This document shows positions 10,108 to 20,714 of a stretch of DNA of 64,000 nucleotides, in pieces. Source of the DNA: Oscheius sp. JU75 (lineage: Eukaryota; Nematoda; Chromadorea; Rhabditida; Rhabditidae). A model generated the notes under the pieces. The model did not search any database. It was given only the letters and a program-made list of their open reading frames with translations, and was not told the DNA's origin. The first letter of the stretch is position 1, and each line of letters opens with the position of its first letter. Where the stretch lies: contig JASJZC010000006.1 of assembly GCA_037178855.1 (NCBI GenBank), positions 9,280,501-9,344,500 on the forward strand, written 5' to 3'. The translations under genes were made by a program, and so were the position numbers.

Positions 10108-12327
10108 TTACAACAAAATACGAGGCACATTGGTAGACAGTCGAACCGTCGGACTGTCATCTGTACTCGTATTCGAATTGCGTCTTTCCAGTTGCAATAA
10201 TCGTTTCAAGGCGGCCCGATACTCGGAGCTGCAGAGCGCGTACAAGTAGAAATTGTAGAGGTAACTGAAACTGGATGTAGTCATTAACAGAGACAGTGAC
10301 TACCAGGTGACTTGAAGCAGGTTTGCCACGGCTTTGAAGGTCTGCCAGAAGACACTCTTGTCCTCAAAGTTCCGGACGAAGAGAGACAGGAGACTGGCTG
10401 GGAGATTACACAGTACGAATGTGGTGGAGGTGATCAGCAGGAGGACAGATATCCGGCCTGTGTCGTCCCGCGATGTCCTTCCGGATCGGGAACGGAGAGA
10501 TCGTCTTGTAGGTTTCTGGTCCAGACGATAGAGAGATCTCATCATGGCCGAGTTCAGCACAACCAGGAGTACCATGGGACCCCACCGAGAAACAAGCTGA
10601 AAACAGTTTTGTGCTGAAAGTAAACTCAACGTGCACATGTCTCTTGCTTCAAGAACCGATCTGGGATGTGTGCGCGACTTCTGTCCGCTTAGCGCCGCCG
10701 GTATATAAGAGACTGGGGAGCAAGTTCAATCCCCGTGCTCGGAAATATCTTTTATGATTTAGCAAAAAAGTGCATAGGGATCCTGTTTCGTAGTCGGACC
10801 TCTTACCGACCTCGCTGTGGAGACAAAGGACGCGCCCATTATACATTTGGTGTTGAAGCTAAGCAAGATGTTACGCAAAGAACCCATGGTGATGGCAAGA
10901 TAAGAGAAGAACTTACCTCTCTGAAGCAGAGGTAGACCTGGAACTGAAAGGTATTCTCCACATTCCTGTTCCGATCTATCACGTAGTGGTAGCTGAATTA
11001 TGGTTAGCAGGACAGTCATCATAACTCACCCCTCGTCCGTATACCTTATCCGGAAATGTTTCTGCCAGATCGACGGGACGTAGACGAGGAAGGCGGTCAG
11101 ATACAGCACGAAGATCACTCGAGGAGCCCGCTTCGCACTATCGAGCGAGTTGAAAAAGTGGATTGGATGACAGACTGACATGTATCTGTCAACGGTCATC
11201 GCGACAATACACAGCGCGCTAAAGAGTTTTGTTTGGGGTTGACTGGGATGAGGAACCTGGCACAGATCAGCCCATTGATCAGTGGAAGCTCGAAGTGGGT
11301 GTGATAGAACATGACGAGATAGCTTCGCTCGTTGCTCAAGCCGGCATGACGAAGTATGAACGGGATGAAGGAGATGATACTGAGGATGTCGGCACAGCAG
11401 GACGCTTTCAGGTAGAGAAAACAGCCGGTCTTAAGCTGCCAAAGCGTGGCCAAGTTCAGACACTGATTGGCCATTCCTGAACATTTGATTGTCTTGTGAT
11501 AAATATTTTATCTCTCAGAGTAAATATGGCAAATTCTGGCCGGACAAAAGAAGATTGGCTGAGTATTCAATGAAAGCACCATCATAATAAGCCAAAAGGT
11601 GCCGCAACGAAGTTTTCAAGAAACTACGTTCACGACATTTCGGCCGAATGAACTAGACACAGTCTGGTCGTCTTGTGTTCATAACATGTCCGGCCGATAG
11701 GGTTTTGTCGAGCTGGACTGGACAGGTTTTGTCGGATCCGTGCCTGCATTAAATTTCACTGCTGCTCTGCTTCGAAACTTTTGGCCAATGAAAAATCTTT
11801 TGGGCCGGGCAATAACGAGCCGGAAATTTTGAAAACAGCCGCACTTCATCGGACAGCATTGGTTCGGCTTTGGCTCTGACCGGACCAATTCAAGCCAGAC
11901 CAAATTCTTGGCGGTTCCCATGTACCTCACAATCGGTACAAATCTTTGCCGCCTAAGGTCCTGTCACGAAGCTATCGTCTGACAGGACAAAAAGGCGCAC
12001 TGTATACAAACCAGGCCTGACCTGACCAGGCAGCGTACCATTTACATTATTCCCTGGAGATACCAGATTGCTATGTGCTATGTTTCTCATAACTCACCTA
12101 TGGCCAGAACAATTGGCATGACGACCACATGAGCCACATACTCGACCTCGGCCATAGACTCTGTAGAATTGTTGGCCAGTATCCACGCCGTTCCGGCCTG
12201 CCAATTATGCTCGGACGTTCTGAACTGGCTCTTTCTACTGTCACAATAGCCTAACTCACCCGCTAATGATTTCTGTAGATGAATCAGAATGACGGGAGGT
12301 GCTACTCACATGGCTGAAAGCAGCCAT
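10108..12327 (-). CDS. Class A (rhodopsin-like) GPCR, probable neuropeptide receptor
   Basis: Seven-helix receptor. Exons (5' to 3'): start exon uncertain (ATG 12327-12325, exon to 12310), then about 12098-12220, 11257-11476, 11030-11218, 10917-10992, 10304-10596, 10108-10264; phases agree from the second exon on. An extracellular N-terminus with an NNST glycosylation site leads into TM1 (AHVVVMPIVLAIGM), TM2 (YLKASCCADILSIISFIPF), TM3 ending in MTVDRYMSVCHP (DRY motif), TM4 (PRVIFVLYLTAFLVYVPS), TM5 after ELVSRWGPMVLLVVL, a basic third loop (RRSLRSRSGRTSR), TM6 (VLLLITSTTFVLCNLP), TM7 with NFYLY replacing NPxxY, and helix 8 SSEYRAALKRLL. The usual TM3 cysteine is not visible. The wording suits nematode FMRFamide-like/orphan receptors (inference). 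The 10597-10916 intron carries tRNA-like remnants. The way the first exon joins is unresolved. Confidence 0.8.
10775..10836 (-). repeat. tRNA-like SINE remnant in a GPCR intron
   Basis: Minus strand reads CACAGCGAGGTCGGTAAGAG, then GTCCGACTACGAAAC, resembling A-box and anticodon-loop portions of the tRNA-Arg-like elements elsewhere. A separate B-box-like AAGTTCAATCCCC lies on the plus strand near 10722. Confidence 0.4.
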
Positions 12328-13744
12328 CTCTCAAGGACAGAACAGAGCGGGCGGCGAAGCGCTAGACTGTTGCGAATTATTCATGCTCTCTCTGGCTTCT
12401 AGGAGGCTCGGTGTCGAGATTGAGACGTAAGAAAAGAGGAGAGCAAAAGAACTAGTCTAGTCACACGGGCAAAAAGGGGCGAGTGTAGAGATGGGAAATT
12501 AGGTCTATCCCCATGGAAAAATTGGCGAGAGTATGATCAGAGAACCCTTCGGGTGATTCAGGCTAGAAGTAAGGAAGTCACTTATGCTCCAGAAAAGAAT
12601 GATGATAAAGTTCTCCTTTCCATGCAACCACAAATATCTGTTAGAGTAGGGGTCGTACCCGGAACCCGCTAACAATGGTCGTTGCAATAAAGAACAGACA
12701 ATACAACTTTTCGATACATCTGGATAACAGCGGAGTAAATACCTAGGGTTGGGGACGGAAGACGGGAAATGAGAGGGAAATCGAGAAGGTAAAGTGATAT
12801 CACGTCAGAGGGAGAGAGCCAGTGGTCGTTCTTCAAAACAACTGACGAATGCGAATAAGGATGGACTAGCAGAGCTGAGGGAACAGAGATCACGGACCAG
12901 TTGTCAATTCTTTGACAGCTTTTTGAGTAGAGGGAAGTCTCCACTCTGCAAATCTTTTGAACAGGAACTGCTAAACTATCTGTGTTTGCCTGGGTCTATA
13001 AGTCATAATTGACAAGCTTCTATTGAGAGATTTGGTCACAGATCAAGTTTCGAAGTTTGTTACGAAGGCGTGGTACAAAAGACTAGATAGGACCAATTGG
13101 CTAGCCACGTTGACAAAGACAAGCGGACAGGAAGATACTACCAGGGTGACAAAAATAGCAAAGAAAGTTGAAAGGGATTGGTTGACAGGATCGGCAGTAT
13201 CGTTTGCCAGGCTGACCCGAGCGTAGGTGGAAGAGAACAGAAGGACAGGTCAGCATTTGTAGTGTGCTGACAGTGACTAGCTTCCGGAGGCATCTGGCTC
13301 TTTATGAAGAGAACTGCGTGGAATGACACACAGACATCAAAGATCGGAATATTCATCTATATATGAGTTCCTAACGAATTGAAGTTGCCTTTGAAGTGTG
13401 TGATAATTGCGGGAATGTTCAAGGAAATGTGTCAGTGACAGACATAAGGACGTTAGTCAGAGGATAAAACTCTCGTAGCTCAAGGCCAGACAATTTGCGA
13501 AGCAAGGGTACGAATATGTAAAAAAAAGTCGACGTAGTATATCTTAAGTGACTGTAATATTTTTAAGGGACTGTGATAAAAACGAGGAACTGCGAAGAGT
13601 ATGCTTACTCTCAGCTGTCTAGTTTTCTCTCTTTCCAAATGCTTGTATCAATGAAGTATACTTTCCAGTGTAGCTTAGGAACAGCACAAAATCTTCTTCC
13701 GTAGCGAGGCTAACATAAGCCTAAACTACCGTAAAAAGCTCTAT

Positions 13745-13945
13745 TATAAGCATCTTCTTACATAAGAAATACACAATTACGTATTCGCATTTTTCGGGAT
13801 CAAGACAACATTTCCTGACTTTCCAATGTTCTGCAAAGTTGTAGTTCGTGACTTACTCTATAGCTCTGCAGAACATCGGAAAGTCGCAAAAAGCCGTCTT
13901 GATAAAAGCGAATACGTAATTGCGTACTTCTTACGTAAAGGGGTG
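13745..13945. repeat. Foldback element, GTTCTGCAAAG family
   Basis: Left arm runs from about 13757 (CAATTACGTATTCGC ... CAAGACAAC ... GACTTTCCAATGTTCTGC). The right arm to about 13935 is its reverse complement with scattered mismatches (GCAGAACATCGGAAAGTC ... GTCTTGAT ... GCGAATACGTAATTG). Arms about 80 bp, loop about 30 bp. Confidence 0.8.
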
Positions 13946-14423
13946 CTTATATTAGAAGAAATACCGTAAATAGTATCACTCTTGTCTCGAGGTGAATCAG
14001 TGTGCAACAGGCAGGAAAGAACTTCTCTAGCGTGAGTCAAAATTCCCACAGTAAGGCCGCCCGTAATTTTTCGAGACTGCCCTTCTTTGCTTAATACCGC
14101 CCGAACTGTAAAAGCACGGAAGCGTCCGCTGCCGAGACTCCCTCAAAATATCTAAAGTCCCTTAAGATATACAAAAGCCGAGGATGAATACACTTGAAAA
14201 CCGTTCCTTGTATTCAAAATTTGACAAGCCAAACATGACTTATTCTAAAGTTTGGCAAGTTTCACTGTCAATGCCACAGTGAAGTAGGATCAATTCTGTC
14301 AACTGACTCGTGTACCGAACGAAACAATGTGACAGTTTGACAAGTACAAGGCATGAGGGAATGCGGGAGGAATAGAGGATTCGAGATTAACAAGGTGTCA
14401 TTAACAGAACGACTAAGCCGTAA

Positions 14424-14720
14424 TCAAGGATCAATTGCGTACTGTACGAACAGAATCAGCCGTCCTTTTACCTTCAGTTTACATTGGCGGCTGTGCCACT
14501 TCGTATAACAAGAGGATCCCAGCGACTTCATTGGGGCAAAAACCAAAGGCCTAGAGCGCACCCAAAATTGACTTGCCACCCAATTTAGACAATAGCTGTA
14601 TCTGAACAACACAACTTCTGGATAACATAACATATGCTCGCTCCTATTTTGTGTACTAAGACAAACAAACAGACAGTCCGCTACAGAAGCCACCGCGCTT
14701 TTTGATAGTAGAGATGCCAC
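14424..14720 (-). repeat. Dispersed repeat, inverted copy of 740-1010 module
   Basis: Read on the minus strand it follows the same order as 740-1010: CTGTCTGTTTG, the AACAGAA region, TGTCT..ATTGG, GGCAAGTCAATTTTGG, GCGCTCTAG. This shows one family in both orientations. Confidence 0.55.
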
Positions 14721-14810
14721 TGTCTCTAATATTCAAACAACCGGGAGTGGAGCAGGACACCCTCTAGAGACCGTTTATTCTCGAGTTCTCGAGTTATATC
14801 CTAGAGTCAA

Positions 14811-15013
14811 CGAGATGACAGCCGATTCTCATTGAAAAGGGCCCTCGGTCGAGGCCCTAATCCTCTTTGAGATTTTTGGAGGAGCAGCAGAATAAAGACG
14901 CTGTAGATTATCGCGCAGATGATGTGTATCCCGCAAGATCAGAAATCTCACCATGTTGTGCTGCAGAAGAGGAGGATAAGGACAGAACAAAGCCAATAAA
15001 GGATGGCAATCCT
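14811..15013 (-). other. Possible exon pair encoding a hydrophobic C-terminus
   Basis: Minus strand: a stretch after ttattgcag (15013) reads IAILYWLCSVLILLFCSTT, has a GTGAG donor, and after ..aatctacag continues VFILLLLQKSQRGLGPRPR to a TGA at about 14811. Phases agree, giving a hydrophobic stretch and a basic tail. No start exon could be found, so this may be a fragment of a membrane-protein gene or chance. Confidence 0.2.
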
Positions 15014-15988
15014 TCTCTGCAATAAACCACAATCTCATCTAGGCTTCTCTAGCGTCATTATGCACTTAGAGCTCCTTCTCTTCTAATAGCGGGACACAAT
15101 CACATCAGGAGGACAAGAGGAGAGATTACACTCTAGGTGGCTGAGACCTGGGCAAAAAGAGACAGAGGGGTTACAGACCAGAGATGTGTGGGAACGCGGA
15201 AAAAAAATTTGGACTCGCGGGATTCCGGAAAAAATTCACCTAGTTCTGTGACTTTTCGACTCTGTAGAGCGAAAATATCCAAAGATGTACAAGTTGTCTA
15301 AGCACCTTTTCCAGTCACCAATACAAAACTCCCATCTAACTCCAAAAGACCAAACTATAACTGACTTGCCTATACTTAGTTGGTCATTTGATGAGACAAA
15401 GTCGTCTTTATATTGCCACATACCAAAGTTTCGGTAGATTCTAATAGTGCTGCTTGGCACAATAAACCCAAAAAGGCGCTGGAAACTCAGAGCGTCTTGT
15501 TTCTCTTGTCTTGGAAAATGGGGAAAGACTCGGACGGCTGGAGTAAGCTAGAAATATAGGGAATTCTGATCTGGACAAAGGAGACGGAGAGAAAAGGGGA
15601 TGGCTGCCTGGAAAAACAGCGCCTAACGACATTAAAATACACGGATTTCTTCCCCATGACAGACCAGATGTCCGGGGCATAAACAATATGAGACGCGGAT
15701 TTTGGAAAGGAACTCTGAACTCATTGAAAAGGACTGCTCCCGCTGTGAGTTGAGTATGATCTGAACGGACATTTGCGACCGTGGAGTCCGTAGGGCAACA
15801 AAGCTGTCTAGCTGCGGAAGTAGTGGCCTAGAAAATGGAGCAGCTGCTATGTTTCAGTTGTTTTTGCCACGAAAACGTATTTGCTCGCTATAATACAGTG
15901 ACTACATAAAATTCATCTGCTAAGCTCAGCTCTATAACAAAAGAAGTCAACAAGAACATTGATCAGAATGGCTAGAAGTGAAGTCTCC
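15014..15988. other. Intergenic, nothing recognised
   Basis: I see no exon structure, repeat family or RNA gene here. Confidence 0.4.
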
Positions 15989-16321
15989 TCATTGAGATTT
16001 GGGAATTGGGGCGCCGTTTACCTGGAAAATGTCCATAGATACCAAAATAAAAAAGCAACATACCTCAGCATTAAGCATTTGGTGTTCCTGGAAGCGTAGA
16101 GAGATCCGTTGCGTCATTTTCAGGTACTTGTCCAGGCAATTGTTGCTACAGCTCTCCTCCTTCGAGCTCACGGTTCTAAAAATGAGGCAAATTCTCTAAC
16201 AAAGGCCAGAACCGAACCTGGAAGTCATATCGTTGACGCAGGACCCGAAACACTGCTCTGTCACGTTGTTGTACTGCATAAGAAAGTCGCGAAACGTCTT
16301 CAGATCGGTATCAGTCGCCAT
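15989..16321 (-). CDS. TIMM9: Mitochondrial inner-membrane translocase chaperone Tim9
   Basis: Three exons, 16218-16321, 16064-16175 and 15989-16021, all phases consistent, giving 82 residues (human TIMM9 is 89). Twin CX3C motifs are visible: CFGSC in exon 1 and CSNNC in exon 2, the hallmark of small Tim proteins. The start MATDTDLKTFRDFLMQYN and the ...LDKYLKMTQRISLRFQEHQ helix match Tim9. With Tim10 it forms a hexameric chaperone in the intermembrane space that carries hydrophobic carrier precursors to TIM22. ATG follows one base after ttttccag, so the message is probably trans-spliced. The last exon encodes only VNGAPIPKSQ. Very secure. Confidence 0.93.
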
Positions 16322-16439
16322 CCTGGAAAATCTTCTTAGAGAACGTGAAATAGAGCGTGATAGATGGTTGAAAACGACTCGGAACGGATTTGGCAAAGTT
16401 TTTAGCATGTACAAGTTATGCTATCCCTAACTTGCTTCG

Positions 16440-16790
16440 CTTTTTCGAGGCTTATTGGGCCCACTTCTCACTCTTAGAAACCACTTCTTATCACTCGAAT
16501 CCACTTCCTTTTCACTCTTTGAACCTCTTCTATTTCATTGAGCTCACTTCCTCTCAGCTCTCTTCCCACTTTAAAAGGATGGACGTGGGGTCAACGAGTA
16601 AGAAGTAGGTTCAAGGTTGGGAAGAGGTTTCGAGAGATATGAATTGGGTTCAAATGATGGGAAGGGGTTTCAAAGAGTTAAAGGTAAGTGGGGTGTGAAG
16701 CGGGTTCAATGGTAGAGAGTCTGTTCAAAGAATGGGAAATGGGCTCAATGAAATGGAAGAGGGTACAAAGAGTGAAAAAGAAGTAGATTC
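16440..16790. repeat. Degenerate minisatellite of about 20 bp units
   Basis: To about 16590 the units read CCACTTC..CTCTTTGAACC on this strand. After that the orientation flips to GGGTTCAAAGAGTGGGAAG-type units, so the tract is two opposed arrays. The same unit forms the tails of the palindrome-bearing repeat (about 1320-1380, 30140-30180, 30480-30520). Confidence 0.6.
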
Positions 16791-17503
16791 GAGACAGAGA
16801 GGCGAGAAAAAAGATTACTACGTCCTTAGTCAAAATTTCACGCAAATCGAATGTTATTGCTGGGAAATAGAGCTTTAGCTGAGAAAAAAATCCACGAATA
16901 TGACTAATCTGTTCACAAAAAATGGTGCATAATTCAAACGGCAGCGGGCAAAAATGCGCGACCTTGTGAACGAATTCAAAATTGCCCGAAGCTCGCAATT
17001 TGTTTTCCTACATTGTCTCGCAGCTTCTTTGCCAACATTTTGGCTTCTTCAACAGGTAATCACTGCTGGCACCGGTTTCTTGTTAGGGAGCAATTCAAAA
17101 AATGAGAAAATTTGGGAAAAACGAGGGAAGGCTAAACAGAATTTCTCAAGAGTTTGAATTCTTTCGAATCGGTACGCAATTTCGGCCGCGAACGTTTGAA
17201 TTATGCACATTTTTCTTTTTTGAATCAACCATACAAGCTAGTCTGAAGCGCCAATAACGGAAAAGAAGGCGAAAATACGGAACGGGCTATTTAGGCTGCG
17301 TTCACGACTCAAAGGCTAATCCCAGGTCACATAAACAAGAAACGTGCGAAAAGCAATGAGTGGTGGGAAACCTCCAGGGTCTTAAGCTTATAATACATAT
17401 AAAAACTCTTTATATAACTCTTCTCTAAATACACAGGCACCGGTACATAATCACAGCTAAATCTCAAGGACACGTTAAAAATATACGCACCAAAAAAGAT
17501 TGT

Positions 17504-20391
17504 CTATTGGAGCAGCTTCTGTAAAATTCCGTGAGCAGCTTCCAGGGTTTCCTCTTTCTAGAAATCGATTTTGGTCAGAAACGGTATCAGAGCGCGATTA
17601 CCTTCATGAAGCAGAGACGAATCAGATTGTCGTCCGGGCTCATGGTCTTGTCGAAAAAGAAGGCCGTGGGAGGAATTGTGGCCAGCTGCTTCTCGCGACA
17701 GAGCCATCTCACGAAGCGGAAATCTAAGAAAGTTTTTTTTCGTTATAAGTGGCTACGGTTTTTGTAAAAATTTGTCAACTTCCTACCTCGGGAGCTTTTC
17801 CTATACACTTTGCTTTTCCAGATACAGTCAACTCTGACTATAATGTACTGTTTTTTATACGGTTTCGAGCCGGCTGGAAGGTTTTTGCTCGAGGCGAAGT
17901 ACAAAATAACTAAAATTGCAACTTTGGAAGGTTTAGAGGTCACGACCACCACAGTTAGAGAGATTTAGAGGTCACAACTGCTAGTGTAGACTGTTTGGGG
18001 CCCATAAACCCCTAAATATCGCTGCATATTCTTATTCAGCTCTCAAAACTCTACAAAAAGATTAGACCACGCAACAAAAACAAACCGATTGGATCGTCAC
18101 CGGGCTTCTCCTCGCGGAACGGGCCGTCAATTTTCGAGAAGTCCGCGATCATAAAGTAGCCGGCGTCTGGGATCAGCGGGTTCATGCCGCCCTCTTCGAG
18201 CATCTTGGCCAACTTGGAGCGTTTGGAGCGCAGCTCGTTGGGAAGATGGGTTAGGAGGTAGGAGTTCGACTTGTCGGCATCTGGAGCCAGCATGGGGTAC
18301 CTGAAAATGCATTTGAGTTTATGAAGTTCCGGCTTCTGTGAATCTGTTATTTCTTGGTAACTTTGAGTCAAAATTGGGCCTACCAAAAGTGAACAGTTTT
18401 CGGGGCAAATATGCTCCCTGTGATCAGCGACCGAAAGAATGAAAATATATAAAGTTGTCCACAAAACATAGCCACAAGTTATCAAAAGAATTTCTAAATA
18501 TTGAACTACCGCCTTCCCCGAATTTGAATGCAACTAAATTGACGCAACAAACAGATTGACAGTACATTTTGACTGTCCCAAAGCCCCAGTAGGGAAAAGT
18601 AAAAGAAAAAAGCAAGAAACCTACTCGATCTCGAAAGCTCGGGCCACGGCCTCCTGAGTCGGTGTGCTGCAGGTGAATACGCAGTTCTGGTGGACAGACT
18701 AAAGCAGTATTTTCTTACAGGAAAGTAGACAAAACTAGCCTTCATGGGAGCAAGAAGAGCGTCGGGACCGATGGCCCAGCCCAACTTCCAGCCGGTGATC
18801 GAGAAGGCCTTTCCAGCACTACCGATCGAGATGGTGCGCTCGTACATGCCGGGCAGACTGGCGAAGCGAATCATCTCCCTGTCTGTCTGGTGCCACTCGT
18901 AGACCTCGTCGGCTATGACGATCAGATCGTACTTCTCGGCAATTTTGGCGACGGCCTCCAGCTCCTGACGAGTATATAACTTTCCGGTCGGGTTGTTGGG
19001 ATTGTTCAGGACGAGCATCTGAATTTGAACAATATGTTAGGCATCGATATGCCACTGCGCAAATTTTGAAAATCCCAAACGACTGTAGCAAGGCAGAGGG
19101 CATTTGGCTGACATGTCTAGAGGCTGAATGACCACAGCTTCAGAGTTCAAGTCGCAACGATAATTGCTTCCGTTGTGGAGAGCAAAATGATAGGGCAATA
19201 AGATACCAGGAACCTTGATAGAAGCAAGCGATGGATGCAGATATGCGCTGAAAACTGAAAAACCATTTTTAGAGCTTGGGGGACGCAAAAGAAATCAGCC
19301 AGTTCGTGGTTAAGAATGCATTTTTTTTTCATTTTGCTATGTTCTGCAAAGTTGTAGCTTTTTTCCCAGCTCTATAACTTTCCAGAACATACCAAAATTA
19401 AAATGTAACATTGACAACTAAATGGCTGATTTCTGTTACGTACCCTGAGCGCAGAAAATGCTTTCGACCCGTCACGAACCAAATAGCAGGGCGCTGAAAA
19501 TCACCTGGTCCGACCCTAAGACACAAGTCTGCGTGGATAGACGGTTCTTTTGGATAGGATGACAAAACAGACAGAAAACGGTCTGACAGATACGGATAGG
19601 CAGCTGGAAACAGACAAGATTCAAGAAGGGGAAGTTGACAGAAAAGCTGAGCAGCTAGCTAGTAAAAGTAAAGTCTAAACAATCCGATACCTTCGTATTC
19701 TTATTGCATAGAGCCTCGAGAGCTGCAAAGTCGATGGTGTAATCGGCGCTGCTTCTGGCCCCGGCCTTCAGGTTCATTCGATAGCTGATCGGTGTACCGC
19801 CAGCCATCAGTACCTGCGGAGCGTAGCAATCATAGCATGGCTCAATGACTAGAATACCGTATTTTATAGACGTAAACTCCCAAAAAACTAACTCAAAACC
19901 TCGTCTCCTTTGTTGATCCAGCCGCGGAAAGCGTAGTAAAGGGCTAAGTAGGCGCCAACTGTCACAATAATCTGGAATTTTCCGCCAATTTTTCGGTAAA
20001 ATCTCCACACACAAACCTCTTCCAGCGGCTTCACCTCATGTCGATACAGATCACTGTAGATCTTCGAAAGAATGTTGACCAGACGTGGATGCCCGTATCC
20101 TCGCGTGTATTGATGCCAGTCCGTCCGCTCCGGATGCTGGGCGATATCCACCAGGAGATCAGCGACGAATTTTGGCATCGGCCCGTCCGGGAACCCCTGG
20201 CCGAGGTTTACGGCCTTGTGCTGCTGTGCCAACGTTGTGAATTCGACCCTAAAATGGCGAAAAGCTACGAAATGATGCAAGGGAACGAACCAGACAGACG
20301 GTTTGGCCTTCTCTACACAAGTAGCCGGGCGACGAGAAGACATTGTCGCGAATCTTCTAAAGAACGAGGAGGCGCTTCTAGGTACTATCAT
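17504..20391 (-). CDS. nkat: Kynurenine/glutamine aminotransferase (PLP-dependent, fold type I)
   Basis: Nine exons: 20291-20343 (or 20391), 20017-20248, 19893-19971, 19691-19848, 18740-19018, 18625-18698, 18086-18300, 17602-17723, 17504-17557; all phases close. Motifs: AVNLGQGFPD, HQYTRGYGHPRLV, IIVTVGAYLALYYAFRG, IEPCYDCYAPQVLMAGG, VLNNPNNPTGKLYTRQELE, IVIADEVYEW (PLP-contacting Asp and Tyr), SIGSAGKAFSITGWKLGW (catalytic Lys in the GKAFS segment), then SVHQNCVFTCSTPTQEAVA and FVRWLCREKQLATIPPTAFF. The enzyme converts kynurenine to kynurenic acid and transaminates glutamine. The ATG at 20341-20343 gives a cytosolic protein; an in-frame ATG at 20389-20391 adds MIVPRSASSFFRRFAT, a plausible mitochondrial presequence, with an acceptor (ttctttag) between the two. 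One intron starts GC (gctagt at 18739). The 19019-19690 intron carries a foldback element. Confidence 0.93.
19235..19475. repeat. Foldback element in an aminotransferase intron
   Basis: GAAATCAGCCAGTT (left, about 19288) pairs with AACTAAATGGCTGATTTC (right, about 19419). ATGTTCTGCAAAGTTGTAG (about 19338) faces AACTTTCCAGAACAT. The outer flank GCGCTGAAAAC faces GAGCGCAGAAAATG. Same family as the 26745-26975 element. Confidence 0.75.
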
Positions 20392-20714
20392 TAGTCTCTC
20401 TGTAAATGATTCGCGATTGCAACAAGATGTTCTTTGCATGCAACCAAGTCGAGAAGATCCCCATCCACCCATTCCACCAGACAAGATAGCCATTGATGAA
20501 GCAACAGTGCTGTATTTGTCAAGAAAATTGCACAATTATTATATATAATGCTTATTTGAAGAAGTTTGTTGAAAAGAACAAAAACTGACAATGGAGAACA
20601 ATGAGAGGGGGCCGTTCCTGTAGTTTTGCTATACAATAATCTGTTAGCTCGTAAAAATGATAATCCAGATCAGAGGACAGGAAAGGACTATTTTTTAAGC
20701 ACGGCGTTAGGACT

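Larger units (their letters stand above)
12328..14810. other. Gene-poor, repeat-bearing region
   Basis: No convincing exons on either strand. It holds the foldback at 13745-13945 and, at 14424-14720, an inverted copy of the module seen at about 740-1010. The similarity is visible even in translation (YCLNW.ASQFW.RSR in both), which reflects DNA similarity and not a protein. Confidence 0.5.
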
